In this document: piece by piece, positions 17,075 through 25,995 of the stretch
How the letters are laid out: each line of letters opens with the position of its first letter
Numbering within the stretch: the first letter of the stretch is position 1
Origin: Paraburkholderia sp. SOS3
Lineage (GTDB): Bacteria > Pseudomonadota > Gammaproteobacteria > Burkholderiales > Burkholderiaceae
Direction of reading: 5' to 3'
Assembly: GCF_001922345.1 (NCBI RefSeq)
Contig: NZ_CP018811.1
Coordinates: forward strand, 744,001 to 808,000
DNA: 64,000 bases
Position numbers and translations under genes: made by a program
The notes under the pieces: generated by a model
What the model was told of the DNA's origin: nothing
Seen by the model: the letters and a program-made list of their open reading frames with translations, nothing else
The model's database searches: none

Positions 17075-18100
17075 TTACCGTTGCGCGATCAACATACCGC
17101 GTAAATCGTCGAATACCTGTTCAGCGCTCAGTTGCCGCAGACAATTCAGATGGCCGAGCGGACATTCGCGTTCGAAGCACGGACTACATTCGAGATGCAG
17201 CCATTGTACCTTTGCGAGGTCCGACAGGGGCGGCGTGTGGCGCGGATCAGTCGATCCGAACACGGCGACGAGCGGCCGGCGCAGTGCCGCGGCGACGTGC
17301 ATGAGGCCGGAATCGTTCGTGACGACCGCATTGGCGCGCGAGATCAGCGCACATGCCTCGCCGAGCGCGGTCTGGCCGCACAGGTTGCGCACGTTCGGCG
17401 CGCGGTCGGCAATGGCCTGGGCGATCGGCGCGTCTTTCGGCGAGCCGAGCGCGACGATCTGCGTGTACGGGAACGACTGTCCGACCATCTGCGCGAGCGC
17501 CGCGAAGTGTTCGGGCGGCCAGCGTTTCGCGGGGCCGTACTCGGCGCCGGGGCAGAACACGAAGAGCGGCACGCGCGTATCGAGATTGAAGCGCGCGGAC
17601 ACGCGCGACGCCTCGTTCAGGTCCGCGTCGAGACGCGGCACGGGCAGGTCGTCGGGCACCTTCGCGCCGGGCGCATAGGCAAGCGCCGCATAGTGGCCGA
17701 CCATCGGCGGGCGTTCGTCCTTGCGCGGATTTGCGTGACGCACGTTCAAGAGGCCATAGCGGCTCTCGCCCGTATAGCCGATGCGCAGCGGTATGCTCGC
17801 CAGCCACGGCACGAGCGCCGACTTCAGCGAGTTCGGCAGCACGTAGGCGGCGTCGTAGCCGACGTCTCGCAGATCGCTTGCGAGTTGCCAGCGGCGCAGC
17901 ATCTGCAGCTTGCCGTGCGCGAGGTCGGTCGCATAGACGTCGCGGATCTCCGGCATCCGCTCGAGCACGGGCGCAACCCAGGCCGGCGCGACCGCGTCGA
18001 TCACGAGGCGCGGGTGGAGTTTCACGAGGCGCGCAAAAAGCGGCTGCGCCATCAATGCGTCACCGATCCAGTTCGGTGCGATAACCAACGCGCGACGCAT
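17075..18100 (-). CDS. waaF: ADP-heptose:LPS heptosyltransferase II
   Basis: WaaF adds the second heptose to the lipopolysaccharide inner core at the cytoplasmic face of the inner membrane. The 341-residue GT-B (GT9) protein begins MRRALVIAPNWIGDALMAQP, with the acceptor-side aspartate in the WIGDA motif. It shows LPNSLKSALVPWLASIPLRIGYTGE, FCPGAEYGPAKRWP in the donor domain, and the C-terminal NDSGLMHVAAALRRPLVAVFGSTDP that is diagnostic of heptosyltransferases. The start codon overlaps the stop of a small repetitive open frame as TGATG. The gene follows ilvE and a zinc-finger gene on the same strand. Confidence 0.96.
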   Translation of the reverse strand: MRRALVIAPNWIGDALMAQPLFARLVKLHPRLVIDAVAPAWVAPVLERMPEIRDVYATDLAHGKLQMLRRWQLASDLRDVGYDAAYVLPNSLKSALVPWLASIPLRIGYTGESRYGLLNVRHANPRKDERPPMVGHYAALAYAPGAKVPDDLPVPRLDADLNEASRVSARFNLDTRVPLFVFCPGAEYGPAKRWPPEHFAALAQMVGQSFPYTQIVALGSPKDAPIAQAIADRAPNVRNLCGQTALGEACALISRANAVVTNDSGLMHVAAALRRPLVAVFGSTDPRHTPPLSDLAKVQWLHLECSPCFERECPLGHLNCLRQLSAEQVFDDLRGMLIAQR

Positions 18101-18309
18101 CAGGATAATTTTCCGATGTCGAAAGGAATCGCCGCGCGAAACGTGTGCGGCGTTCGGGTTATGAATCTGAAAGATGCGTTGAAAGACGCACTGAAAGATG
18201 CGTTCAACGATGCGCTGAAACAGGCATCGACGGCGGCATCGAAAGCTGCGTCGACAGCGGTGTCGAAAACAGGCGCCGGAATAGACGCACGCGCTATACG
18301 CGTAAGCAC
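18100..18309 (-). CDS. Possible 69-codon repetitive leader frame overlapping the waaF start
   Basis: A GTG-initiated frame of 69 codons whose stop (TGA) overlaps the waaF ATG as TGATG, the geometry of translational coupling. The product is low complexity, with repeated Ala-Ser-Phe-Asn and Ala-Val-Asp-Ala units produced by a 12-bp tandem DNA repeat. No clear ribosome site is seen before the GTG. It could be a coupling leader for waaF, or a chance frame through a repeat; the opposite strand is also open across the array. I would not treat it as a proven gene. Confidence 0.2.
   Translation of the reverse strand: MLTRIARASIPAPVFDTAVDAAFDAAVDACFSASLNASFSASFNASFRFITRTPHTFRAAIPFDIGKLS
18167..18274. 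repeat. Nine degenerate 12-bp tandem repeats upstream of waaF
   Basis: Nine in-register 12-base units occupy these 108 bases. The best copies are CTGAAAGATGCG (18167 and 18191), with TTGAAAGACGCA between them and progressively diverged copies such as TCGAAAGCTGCG. Units keep frame in both directions; on the plus strand they would encode Leu-Lys-Asp-Ala repeats. The array lies in the spacer between the zinc-finger gene and waaF. Confidence 0.85.
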
Positions 18310-18378
18310 GCGCTCAGGCTCGAGGCTCCCACCGTTGCCGCGGTGCGAGGCCTGGCCTGTTCCCCGCCGGCGCTCGCT

Positions 18379-18573
18379 TCAGTGGCCTTTGACCACTTCG
18401 CCGTCGCGCAGCTTGTAGCGCGTGCCGCAATACGGGCAGCGCGCTTCGCCGTGCGTGACATCGATAAACACGCGCGGGTGCATGCTCCAGCGCGGCATTG
18501 CCGGATTCGGGCAGTAAGCGGGCAGATCTTTTGCCGACAGTTCGACCAGCGGCATTTCCTTGATTTCGCTCAT
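18379..18573 (-). CDS. Small zinc-finger domain protein (zf-CHCC type)
   Basis: A 64-residue cytosolic protein with a single predicted zinc site. Ligands are the Cys in LPAYCPNPAM, the His in WSMHPRVF, and the C-terminal pair in ARCPYCGTRYKL. This C-H-C-C arrangement resembles the mitochondrial complex I accessory subunit NDUFS6 and small bacterial proteins of the same family. In Burkholderiaceae such a gene commonly follows ilvE, as here (93 bases downstream). Its role is unknown. Confidence 0.9.
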   Translation of the reverse strand: MSEIKEMPLVELSAKDLPAYCPNPAMPRWSMHPRVFIDVTHGEARCPYCGTRYKLRDGEVVKGH

Positions 18574-18665
18574 GGGACTTTCTCGTCTATGCGGGGTGCC
18601 GGGCGCCGGTCGGCTTCGTCAAGCGCAGCGCGGCGCCCGCTCGGGTTTGCGCTTGAACAGGCTTA

Positions 18666-19589
18666 TCAGATTTTCGTGAGCCAGTGCGCGTACTTCGCGC
18701 TCCTGCCGTTCACGATATCGAAGAACCCCGACTGCAGCTTCTCGGTGACCGGGCCGCGCGTGCCGGCGCCGATCGTGCGGTTGTCGAGTTCGCGGATCGG
18801 CGTGACTTCGGCCGCCGTGCCGGTGAAGAACGCTTCGTCGCACGTATAGACTTCGTCGCGCGTAATGCGCTTTTCGATCACTTCGATGCCCGCGTCCCGC
18901 GCCAGCGTGATGACCGTATCGCGCGTGATGCCGTCGAGGCACGACGACAGATCGGGCGTGTACAGCTTGCCGTTGTTGACGAGAAAGAAGTTCTCGCCCG
19001 AGCCTTCCGACACGTAGCCGTCGACGTCGAGCAGCAGCGCTTCGTCGTAACCGTCGGCCGTGGCTTCCTGGTTCGCGAGGATCGAGTTCACGTACCAGCC
19101 CGATGCTTTCGCGCGGACCATCGACACGTTCACGTGGTGACGCGTAAACGACGACGTCTTCACGCGGATGCCCTTCGTCATGCCGTCTTCGCCGAGGTAC
19201 GCGCCCCACGGCCATGCGGCGATCGCGACGTGGATGGTATTGCCGCGCGCGGACACGCCGAGCTTTTCCGAGCCGACCCAGACGATCGGGCGCAGGTAGC
19301 ACGATTCGAGCTTGTTCTCGCGCACCACTTCACGTTGCGCGGCCGAGATCGTTTCCTGATCGAACGGCACGTCCATCTGGAAGATCTTCGCCGAATTGAA
19401 GAGCCGCTTCGTGTGCTCTTTCAGGCGGAAGATCGAGGTGCCGCCGTCGGCCGTCTTATAGGCGCGTACGCCTTCGAATACGCCCATGCCGTAGTGCAGC
19501 GTGTGGGTAAGCACATGGATTTTGGCGTCGCGCCAGTCGATGAGCTTGCCATCCATCCAGATCTTGCCGTCGCGGTCGGCCATTGACAT
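18666..19589 (-). CDS. ilvE: Branched-chain-amino-acid aminotransferase
   Basis: IlvE is a PLP enzyme of fold type IV that performs the last step of valine, leucine and isoleucine synthesis with glutamate as amino donor. The 307-residue product has GKIWMDGKLIDWRDAKIHVL and the early LHYGMGVFEGVRAY, SCYLRPIVWVGSEKLGV, the catalytic Lys region GWYVNSILANQEAT with YDEALLLDVDGYVSEGSGEN, and the late TCDEAFFTGTAAEVTPI. The ATG at 19589 has GGAG 7 bases upstream; a second in-frame ATG lies two codons later. Zinc-finger and waaF genes follow on the same strand. azlCD, possibly branched-chain amino acid exporters, are divergent. Confidence 0.97.
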   Translation of the reverse strand: MSMADRDGKIWMDGKLIDWRDAKIHVLTHTLHYGMGVFEGVRAYKTADGGTSIFRLKEHTKRLFNSAKIFQMDVPFDQETISAAQREVVRENKLESCYLRPIVWVGSEKLGVSARGNTIHVAIAAWPWGAYLGEDGMTKGIRVKTSSFTRHHVNVSMVRAKASGWYVNSILANQEATADGYDEALLLDVDGYVSEGSGENFFLVNNGKLYTPDLSSCLDGITRDTVITLARDAGIEVIEKRITRDEVYTCDEAFFTGTAAEVTPIRELDNRTIGAGTRGPVTEKLQSGFFDIVNGRSAKYAHWLTKI

Positions 19590-19880
19590 ACGATTCTCCA
19601 GGGCGGTGCTGTAGCGTGTGATTCGAAATGATGCAGTTGCGGGAGCCTGGCCTGCGGGCCGGTTGCGAAATGGGCTGATCGCAATTCCTGCGAGGCGGTG
19701 AAGACCGCTATTTTAGCGTCTTTTGTACGTGGACCGGGATTTCCGAGCAGAGCGGACGCTATAATTCCGCGCACGCATAACATGAATTCTTTTACGTCAT
19801 CGGGTTGCAACGCGCGTTGCAAGGTCCCGGTAGCGCTTTTTTGCCGATGCGCCGCAAGACGCGCCGGCGCCTTCCTCCTG

Positions 19881-20627
19881 ATGCTCGCTCGCCTGTCCGA
19901 ACCCGATCGCCGCGCCTTTCACGAAGGTTTGCGCACCTATTCCCCGACCTTGATGGCGATCTTCTCGTGGGGGCTCGTCACCGGCATCGCGATGAGCAAA
20001 TCGATCATGACGGTGCCGCAGGCGCTCGGCATGTCGCTGCTGGTCTATGCGGGCTCGTCGCAGCTGGCGGTGCTGCCGTTGCTTGCCGCGAAGCTGCCGA
20101 TCTGGACCGTGCTGCTCACCGCGGCAATGGTCAACACGCGTTTCGTCATTTTCAGTGCGGGACTCGCGCCGCATTTCGCGTATCTGCCGTTGTGGCGGCG
20201 GCTGCTCGTCGGCTACTTCAACGGCGACATCATTTACCTGCTGTTCCAGAAGAAGGCGTTCGCAACCGGCTATGTGCCGGGCAAGGAGCCGTTCTTCTGG
20301 GGTATGGCCGTTGCGAGCTGGGTGTCGTGGCAGGTGTCGTCGATCATCGGCATCCTGCTCGCGAGCCTGTTTCCTGACAACTGGGGCTTGAGCCTCGCCG
20401 GCACGCTCGCGCTGATCCCGATCATGGTGTCGGCGATCGCGAACCGCTCGACGCTCGCGGCCGTCGCGGTCGCGGGCGTCGTGTCGCTGATCGCGTTTAA
20501 CCTGCCGTACCGCCTCGCGTTGCCGATCGCCGTCATCGCGGCGATCGCCGCAGGCAGCGCGACCGATCTGATGGTCGAGCGCGCGGACTTGCGCCGTGTG
20601 CGCAACCGCGCCGGAGACGCGCCATGA
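19881..20627 (+). CDS. azlC: AzlC-family branched-chain amino acid exporter, large subunit
   Basis: AzlC with AzlD forms a two-component inner-membrane exporter (YgaZ/YgaH type) for branched-chain amino acids or their analogues. The protein has about seven membrane helices and the family motifs AFHEGLRTYSPTLMAIFSWGLVTGIAMSK, MSLLVYAGSSQLAVLPLLA, VNTRFVIFSAGLAPHF and FNGDIIYLLF. The ATG at 19881 (248 residues) matches the usual family N-terminus. An in-frame ATG at 19782, just after a TATAAT-like hexamer at 19760-19765, is possible but has no ribosome site. The gene is divergent from ilvE, which fits export of branched-chain amino acids, although substrate is inferred from family only. Confidence 0.9.
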   Translation: MLARLSEPDRRAFHEGLRTYSPTLMAIFSWGLVTGIAMSKSIMTVPQALGMSLLVYAGSSQLAVLPLLAAKLPIWTVLLTAAMVNTRFVIFSAGLAPHFAYLPLWRRLLVGYFNGDIIYLLFQKKAFATGYVPGKEPFFWGMAVASWVSWQVSSIIGILLASLFPDNWGLSLAGTLALIPIMVSAIANRSTLAAVAVAGVVSLIAFNLPYRLALPIAVIAAIAAGSATDLMVERADLRRVRNRAGDAP

Positions 20628-20947
20628 CCGCCACGCAGATCTGGCTCGCGATACTCGGCATGATGTTCGTCACGGCGTTGACGCGCGCGCTGTTCCTGAT
20701 CGGCGGCGAGCGCACCGTGCTGCCCGAGCGCGTGCAGCGGATGCTGCGCTACGCGCCGGCCGCGGCGTTGATCGCCGTCGTGCTGCCCGACGTGCTCGTG
20801 ACGGACGAAGGCGTGTCGTTCGCGCTGACGAATCACGATTTCTACGCGACGCTCGCGGGGTTGCTCTGGTATTTGCTGCGTCGCAGCATGGTCGAGACGA
20901 TTATTGTCGGCATGCTCGTTTTCACGGCATTGCGGCTGTGGTTGTAG
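20624..20947 (+). CDS. azlD: AzlD-family exporter small subunit
   Basis: A 107-residue membrane protein with three to four helices. It starts in an ATGA overlap with azlC, so the two are translationally coupled. It contains LAILGMMFVTALTRALFLIGG, RVQRMLRYAPAAALIAVVLPDVLV and a C-terminal VGMLVFTALRLWL, the pattern of AzlD/YgaH partners. It is needed with AzlC for export activity in characterised systems. Confidence 0.9.
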   Translation: MTATQIWLAILGMMFVTALTRALFLIGGERTVLPERVQRMLRYAPAAALIAVVLPDVLVTDEGVSFALTNHDFYATLAGLLWYLLRRSMVETIIVGMLVFTALRLWL

Positions 20948-21282
20948 GCGTTCGGCGCGCATGCAGGCCGAATCGGCCCGGCAGGCGAAAGGTCGGCGAA
21001 ACATAATTGTGCGGAGTTCGCATGCAGGGCAGGGGCCGCGTTTCCCGAATATTGTCAATCAGCGAGGGGGCGGATCGAAACGGGGAGGGTATCGGTTAAA
21101 ATGGCAGCCTTCGGTGGACCCGCCAGCACCCGCAGGCAGCCCGCAACCCGGCCGCTGCTTGCGCCACAGCAGGGCCGCAGCACGCACCGCGACCGTCTTC
21201 CATCAACGATCCCGGCGTTCTTGCCGCTGCTTCTGATTGGCTGCAGCGTCCGCCAACCGCCTTCCAATCAACTCGCAAACAC
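20948..21282. other. 335-base spacer between azlD and pgk
   Basis: No gene is supported. A -10-like TAAAAT lies at 21097-21102 without a matching -35 element. It is the best candidate for a pgk promoter, giving a leader of about 175 bases. There is no clear terminator after azlD. Confidence 0.3.
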
Positions 21283-22482
21283 ATGTCCATGAGCCACGTA
21301 TTGCGTCTCTCCGATCTGATCGCCGAAGGCAAGCTGTCCGGCAAACGCGTGTTCATTCGCGCCGACCTCAACGTCCCGCAAGACGACGCGGGCAACATCA
21401 CCGAAGACACCCGTATCCGCGCATCGGTGCCCGGCATCAAGGCTGCACTCGATGCCGGCGCGGCCGTCATGGTCACGTCGCACCTGGGCCGTCCGACCGA
21501 GGGCGAGCTGAAGCCCGAAGACTCGCTTGCGCCGGTCGCGAAGCGGCTCGCCGAACTGCTCGGCCGCGACGTGCCGCTCGTGCAGCACTGGGTCGAAAAC
21601 GGCGTGAACGTCGCGCCGGGCCAGGTCGTGCTGCTCGAGAATTGCCGCACCAACAAGGGCGAAAAGAAAGACTCGGACGAACTCGCGCAAAAAATGGCAA
21701 AGCTCTGCGACATCTATGTGAACGACGCATTCGGCACCGCGCACCGCGCCGAAGCAACGACGCATGGCATCGCGAAGTATGCGGCCGTCGCCTGCGCGGG
21801 GCCGCTGCTCGCCGCCGAGCTCGAGGCGCTCGGCAAGGCGCTGGGCGCGCCGAAGCGGCCGCTCGTGGCGATCGTCGCGGGTTCGAAAGTGTCGACCAAG
21901 CTCACTATCCTGAAGTCGCTGGCCGAGAAGGTCGACCAGCTGATCGTCGGCGGCGGCATTGCGAACACGTTCATGCTGGCCGCGGGCCTGAAGATCGGCA
22001 AGTCGCTTGCCGAAGCCGATCTCGTCGAGGAAGCGAAGGCGATCATCGAGCAGGCCAAAGCGCGCGGCGCCTCGGTGCCGATCCCGACCGATGTCGTCAC
22101 GGCGAAGGAATTTGCGCCGACCGCGAAGGCCGAGATCAAGCAGGTCGCCGATGTGCAGGATGACGACATGATTCTCGACATCGGCCCGGAAACCGCGAAG
22201 GTGCTGGCCGCGCAACTCGGCAAGGCCGGCACGATCGTCTGGAACGGACCGGTCGGCGTATTCGAGTTCGACCCGTTCGGCAACGGCACGAAGACGCTCG
22301 CCGATGCGATCGCGAAGTCGCCCGCGTATTCGATTGCCGGCGGCGGCGATACGCTCGCGGCAATCGCGAAATACGGCATTCACGACAAGGTCAGCTATAT
22401 CTCGACGGGCGGCGGCGCCTTCCTCGAATTCCTCGAGGGCAAGAAGCTGCCGGCCGTCGAAGTTCTCGAATCGCGGGCCTGA
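21283..22482 (+). CDS. pgk: Phosphoglycerate kinase
   Basis: Cytosolic glycolytic and gluconeogenic enzyme that transfers phosphate between 1,3-bisphosphoglycerate and ADP. The 399-residue product has the N-domain substrate site [20 protein letters not shown] with TSHLGRP, the hinge segment [17 protein letters not shown], the C-domain nucleotide motif [16 protein letters not shown], and the final [22 protein letters not shown]. Two possible ATGs lie two codons apart at 21283 and 21289; neither has a good ribosome site. pyk and fba follow on the same strand. Confidence 0.98.
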   Translation: MSMSHVLRLSDLIAEGKLSGKRVFIRADLNVPQDDAGNITEDTRIRASVPGIKAALDAGAAVMVTSHLGRPTEGELKPEDSLAPVAKRLAELLGRDVPLVQHWVENGVNVAPGQVVLLENCRTNKGEKKDSDELAQKMAKLCDIYVNDAFGTAHRAEATTHGIAKYAAVACAGPLLAAELEALGKALGAPKRPLVAIVAGSKVSTKLTILKSLAEKVDQLIVGGGIANTFMLAAGLKIGKSLAEADLVEEAKAIIEQAKARGASVPIPTDVVTAKEFAPTAKAEIKQVADVQDDDMILDIGPETAKVLAAQLGKAGTIVWNGPVGVFEFDPFGNGTKTLADAIAKSPAYSIAGGGDTLAAIAKYGIHDKVSYISTGGGAFLEFLEGKKLPAVEVLESRA

Positions 22483-22484
22483 CC

Positions 22485-22931
22485 GTGGCACAGCGCTCTC
22501 CTTCCAGTACCACTCGAAAAACGCGTTCCTCGTCGCGTGCGGGATCAACGGCAGGGGAGCGCGCAACACCAGCGAAAGACGGTGCGCGGCCGCAGCGAGC
22601 GGCCGGCGAACCGATGATCGAAGCACAAACGGCGGCCGACGTGGCCGTTGCCGATGCACCCGAAGTGGCGGTGCACACCGCCCCCGCTTCGACCACGCCT
22701 GCGCACCAGCCGCAGGCGCACAATAGCCAGAATACGCAGAACACGAATAGCGTGGCCCACCGCGCGGCAATACCCCAGAACCCGACGCCGATGCCGGCCG
22801 CCGCGCTTGTCGTACGCGGCGGGACCAGCAGCACAAACGGCGCACTCGCCCCGGCAGTCACCGTCGGCGCGCAGCCTCCGCATCCGACTCAGAGCGCACT
22901 TCCCAGCGGTTCAACCCACACGAGGAGACTC
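22485..22931 (+). other. In-frame 149-codon low-complexity stretch between pgk and pyk
   Basis: A GTG two bases after the pgk stop opens a frame that runs without a stop for 149 codons into pyk. The translation is Ala-, Pro-, Thr-, Gln- and Ser-rich with no predicted fold. Pyruvate kinases begin at the MHRATKIVATIGPAS motif, which has its own strong ribosome site. The stretch is either a spacer that happens to be open in this GC-rich DNA or a disordered N-terminal extension made from an alternative start. Confidence 0.4.
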
Positions 22932-24371
22932 ATGCATCGCGCCACCAAGATAGTCGCTACCATCGGCCCGGCTTCCAGCACGCTGGAAACCCTGAAACAA
23001 ATGATCGAGGCAGGCCTCGATGTGGTGCGGCTCAACTTTTCACACGGCACCGCCGACGACCATCGTCAGCGCGCCGAATTCGTACGCGAAGCGGCCCGGC
23101 AAGTCGGCCGCGAAGTCGGCCTGATGGCCGATCTGCAAGGCCCGAAGATTCGCGTCGGCAAGTTCGAGAACAGCAAGGTCACGCTCGTCGCCGGTAATAC
23201 GTTCATTCTCGATGCGGGGTACGAGGAGCTCGGCAATGACGAGCGCGTCGGTCTCGATTACAAGGACCTGCCGCGCGACCTGAAGCCGGGCGATGTGCTG
23301 CTGCTCAACGACGGCCTGATCGTGCTGAGCGTTTCGCGCGTGATCGGCAACGAGATCCACACGGTCGTGAAGATCGGCGGCGATCTGTCGAACAACAAGG
23401 GCATCAACCGCCAGGGCGGCGGCCTGACCGCGCCCGCGCTGACCGCGAAAGACATGGAAGACATCCGCACGGCGATGTCGCTCGGCGCGGATTACGTCGC
23501 GGTATCGTTCCCGAAGAACGCGACCGACATGGAGATGGCGCGCCAGCTCGCGAATATCGCGGGCGCGCCGTACAACATCAAGCCGAAGATGATCGCGAAG
23601 ATCGAGCGCGCCGAAGCGATTCCTGCGCTGCAAGGCATTCTCGACGCGTCGGACGGCATCATGGTCGCGCGCGGCGACCTCGCAGTCGAAGTGGGCAACG
23701 CAGCGGTGCCGGCGCTGCAAAAGCGCATGATCAAGATGGCGCGCGATTCGAACAAGTTCGTGATCACCGCGACGCAGATGATGGAGTCGATGATCCACGC
23801 GCCGGTGCCGACGCGCGCCGAAGTGTCCGACGTCGCGAACGCGGTGCTCGACGGCACCGACGCGGTGATGCTGTCGGCCGAATCGGCGGCCGGCAAGTAT
23901 CCGGTGCAGACGATCGAAACGATGGCGGCGATCTGCGTCGAAGCGGAGAAGTCCGAGCACGTCGAACTCGATCGCGATTTTCTCGACCGCACGTTCACGC
24001 GCATCGATCAGTCGATCGCGATGGGCGCGCTGTTCACCGCGTATCACCTCGGCGCGAAGGCCATCGTCGCGTTGACGGAGTCCGGTTCGACCGCGCTGTG
24101 GATGTCGCGCCACTGGACGCATGTGCCGATCTTCGCGCTGACGCCGCGCATCGGCAGCGAGCGCGCGATGCAGATTTACCGCAACGTGAACCCGCTGCAT
24201 CTCGACAGCTCGACCGATCGCGACATCGCGTTGCAGCAGGCACTCGAAGTGGTGGTCAGCAAGGGCTATGCGGCGCGCGGCGATATGGTCGTGCTGACGG
24301 TCGGCGAGCCGATGGGTCAGGCAGGCGGCACGAACACGCTGAAGATCGTGCGCGTCGGCGAGCCGTACTGA
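22932..24371 (+). CDS. pyk: Pyruvate kinase
   Basis: Pyruvate kinase makes pyruvate and ATP from phosphoenolpyruvate. From the ATG at 22932 the product has 479 residues, the normal bacterial length. It begins MHRATKIVATIGPASSTLET and has VVRLNFSHGTADDH, the signature KPKMIAKIERAEAIPALQGI with catalytic Lys, DGIMVARGDLAVEVG, the cation and substrate site ITATQMMESMIHAPVPTRAEVSDVANAV, LDGTDAVMLSAESAAGKYP, and a C-terminal allosteric domain. A GAGGAG ribosome site lies 6 bases upstream of this ATG, which decides the start over an open in-frame upstream extension. Confidence 0.96.
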   Translation: MHRATKIVATIGPASSTLETLKQMIEAGLDVVRLNFSHGTADDHRQRAEFVREAARQVGREVGLMADLQGPKIRVGKFENSKVTLVAGNTFILDAGYEELGNDERVGLDYKDLPRDLKPGDVLLLNDGLIVLSVSRVIGNEIHTVVKIGGDLSNNKGINRQGGGLTAPALTAKDMEDIRTAMSLGADYVAVSFPKNATDMEMARQLANIAGAPYNIKPKMIAKIERAEAIPALQGILDASDGIMVARGDLAVEVGNAAVPALQKRMIKMARDSNKFVITATQMMESMIHAPVPTRAEVSDVANAVLDGTDAVMLSAESAAGKYPVQTIETMAAICVEAEKSEHVELDRDFLDRTFTRIDQSIAMGALFTAYHLGAKAIVALTESGSTALWMSRHWTHVPIFALTPRIGSERAMQIYRNVNPLHLDSSTDRDIALQQALEVVVSKGYAARGDMVVLTVGEPMGQAGGTNTLKIVRVGEPY

Positions 24372-24710
24372 AACTGGACTGGCAGGACGCAGCAAACCCG
24401 CACGGGAGACCGTGCGGGTGCAAGCGCGGCGCGGGATGGAGCGCGCCGCGGTAAAGACACTTAAAAGAATCACGCCCGCAACCGGCTGACCGATCGCCTT
24501 GCAACGCGACGTCAGCGCAGCAACGGCATCGCGCGGCGGGCCGCCTATCCCGGGAGAGGCGGCGCACCCCACAGCAGGCGCGCGTCGAACGCACGACGCG
24601 CGGCGCTCGTGCGGTGCGCACGGGAACGCGGCCTGCTTCACGTAAAATTGCGCTTTTGACGCAGAGATGCCGCGGGCCAAGGTTTTCGTTTGAAATCCAA
24701 GGAGTAGCAA
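24372..24710. other. 339-base spacer between pyk and fba
   Basis: No gene is supported. It holds one perfect GNRA-loop hairpin near its start (listed separately). A -10-like TAAAAT at 24643-24648, about 60 bases before the fba ATG, has no convincing -35 partner. A ribosome site AAGGAG precedes fba. Confidence 0.35.
24396..24419 (+). other. Perfect 10-bp hairpin with GAGA tetraloop after pyk
   Basis: ACCCGCACGG and its exact complement flank the GNRA loop GAGA, 24 bases after the pyk stop. No T-run follows, so it is not a standard terminator. It may protect the pyk message 3' end or help Rho-dependent termination. Confidence 0.6.
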
Positions 24711-25775
24711 ATGCCTCTCGTATCAATGCGTCAATTGCTGGACCACGCGGCTGAAAACGGCTACGGATTGCCGGCTTTCAACGTGAACAATCTCGAGCAG
24801 GTGCAGGCGATCATGGCGGCGGCCGATCAGGTCGGATCGCCGGTGATCATGCAGGCGTCGGCCGGTGCGCGCAAATATGCGGGCGAGCCGTTTCTGCGTC
24901 ATCTGATCGAAGCCGCGGTCGAGTCGTATCCGCACATCCCGGTCGTGATGCACCAGGATCACGGGCAATCGCCGGCGGTGTGCATGGCGGCGATCCGCAG
25001 CGGTTTCACGAGCGTGATGATGGACGGCTCGCTCGAAGCGGATGGCAAGTCGGTTGCATCGTACGAGTACAACGTCGACGTGTCGCGCAAGGTCGTCGAA
25101 GCGGCGCATTCGATCGGCGTGACGGTCGAAGCGGAACTGGGCGTGCTCGGTTCGCTGGAAACGATGAAGGGCGACAAGGAAGACGGTCACGGCGCCGAGG
25201 GCACGATGACGCGCGAGCAACTGCTGACCGATGTCGAGCAGGCCGCCGATTTCGTGAAGCTCACGCAGTGCGACGCGCTCGCAATTGCGATCGGCACGTC
25301 GCACGGCGCGTACAAGTTCTCGAAGAAGCCGACCGGCGATATCCTGTCGATCCAGCGCATCAGGGAAATTCACGAGCGCATTCCGAATACGCACCTCGTG
25401 ATGCACGGTTCTTCGTCGGTGCCGCAGGAACTGCTCGCTGAAATTCGCGAGTTCGGCGGCGACATGAAGGAAACGTACGGCGTGCCGGTCGAAGAGATTC
25501 AGCAAGGCATCAGGCATGGCGTGCGCAAGATCAATATCGACACCGATCTGCGCCTCGCGATCACCGGCGCGATCCGCCGTTACTTCGTGCAGAATCCGTC
25601 GAAGTTCGATCCGCGCGACTATCTGAAACCGGCCCGCGAGGCGGCGAAAAAGGTGTGTGTCGATCGTTTCGTCGCGTTCGGTTGCGAAGGGCAGGCCGGC
25701 AAGATCAAGCCCGTCGCGCTGGACAAGATGGCGGAGCGATACAAGGCGGGCGAACTCGCGCAGGTGGTTCGCTAA
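24711..25775 (+). CDS. fba: Fructose-bisphosphate aldolase, class II
   Basis: Zinc-dependent aldolase that splits fructose 1,6-bisphosphate to glyceraldehyde 3-phosphate and dihydroxyacetone phosphate. The 354-residue product belongs to the Calvin-type class IIA/B group common in betaproteobacteria. It has [27 protein letters not shown], the metal-binding [55 protein letters not shown], and the phosphate site [14 protein letters not shown] with [13 protein letters not shown]. The AAGGAG ribosome site lies 8-10 bases before the ATG. A terminator follows about 100 bases after the stop. Confidence 0.97.
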   Translation: MPLVSMRQLLDHAAENGYGLPAFNVNNLEQVQAIMAAADQVGSPVIMQASAGARKYAGEPFLRHLIEAAVESYPHIPVVMHQDHGQSPAVCMAAIRSGFTSVMMDGSLEADGKSVASYEYNVDVSRKVVEAAHSIGVTVEAELGVLGSLETMKGDKEDGHGAEGTMTREQLLTDVEQAADFVKLTQCDALAIAIGTSHGAYKFSKKPTGDILSIQRIREIHERIPNTHLVMHGSSSVPQELLAEIREFGGDMKETYGVPVEEIQQGIRHGVRKINIDTDLRLAITGAIRRYFVQNPSKFDPRDYLKPAREAAKKVCVDRFVAFGCEGQAGKIKPVALDKMAERYKAGELAQVVR

Positions 25776-25875
25776 GGCCAAAGCAGTCGAAGAGGCGCAT
25801 GCGCGCGGGCGGCGACGCGGTTTGCAACGCGGTTGCTACGTTCCCGCCCGCGCGCCGTGTAGTTTCGAAGGCATC

Positions 25876-25908
25876 GCCGTTCCCGCTTGCCCCGGGGAAC
25901 GGCGTTTT
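25876..25908 (+). terminator. Intrinsic terminator between fba and purC
   Basis: GCCGTTCCC pairs perfectly with GGGAACGGC (9 bp) around a 10-base loop, followed by G and TTTT. It should separate the glycolytic transcript from the purine genes. Confidence 0.75.
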
Positions 25909-25995
25909 CCCTTTGCTGTTCGCCTTCACGTTGCACCCTTTTGTCAGGGCAGTGTTTTTGCCTCATTTTCAGCACTTTTTTTACGAGCCACGACG

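Noticed and set aside
17132..18418. A 428-codon plus-strand open frame
   Set aside because: It is antisense to waaF. Only its repeat-encoded Leu-Lys-Asp-Ala segment near 18161 looks ordered, and that follows from the 12-bp DNA repeat.
23040..24710. A 556-codon minus-strand open frame over pyk
   Set aside because: It is the antisense shadow of pyruvate kinase and its translation is Arg/His-rich.
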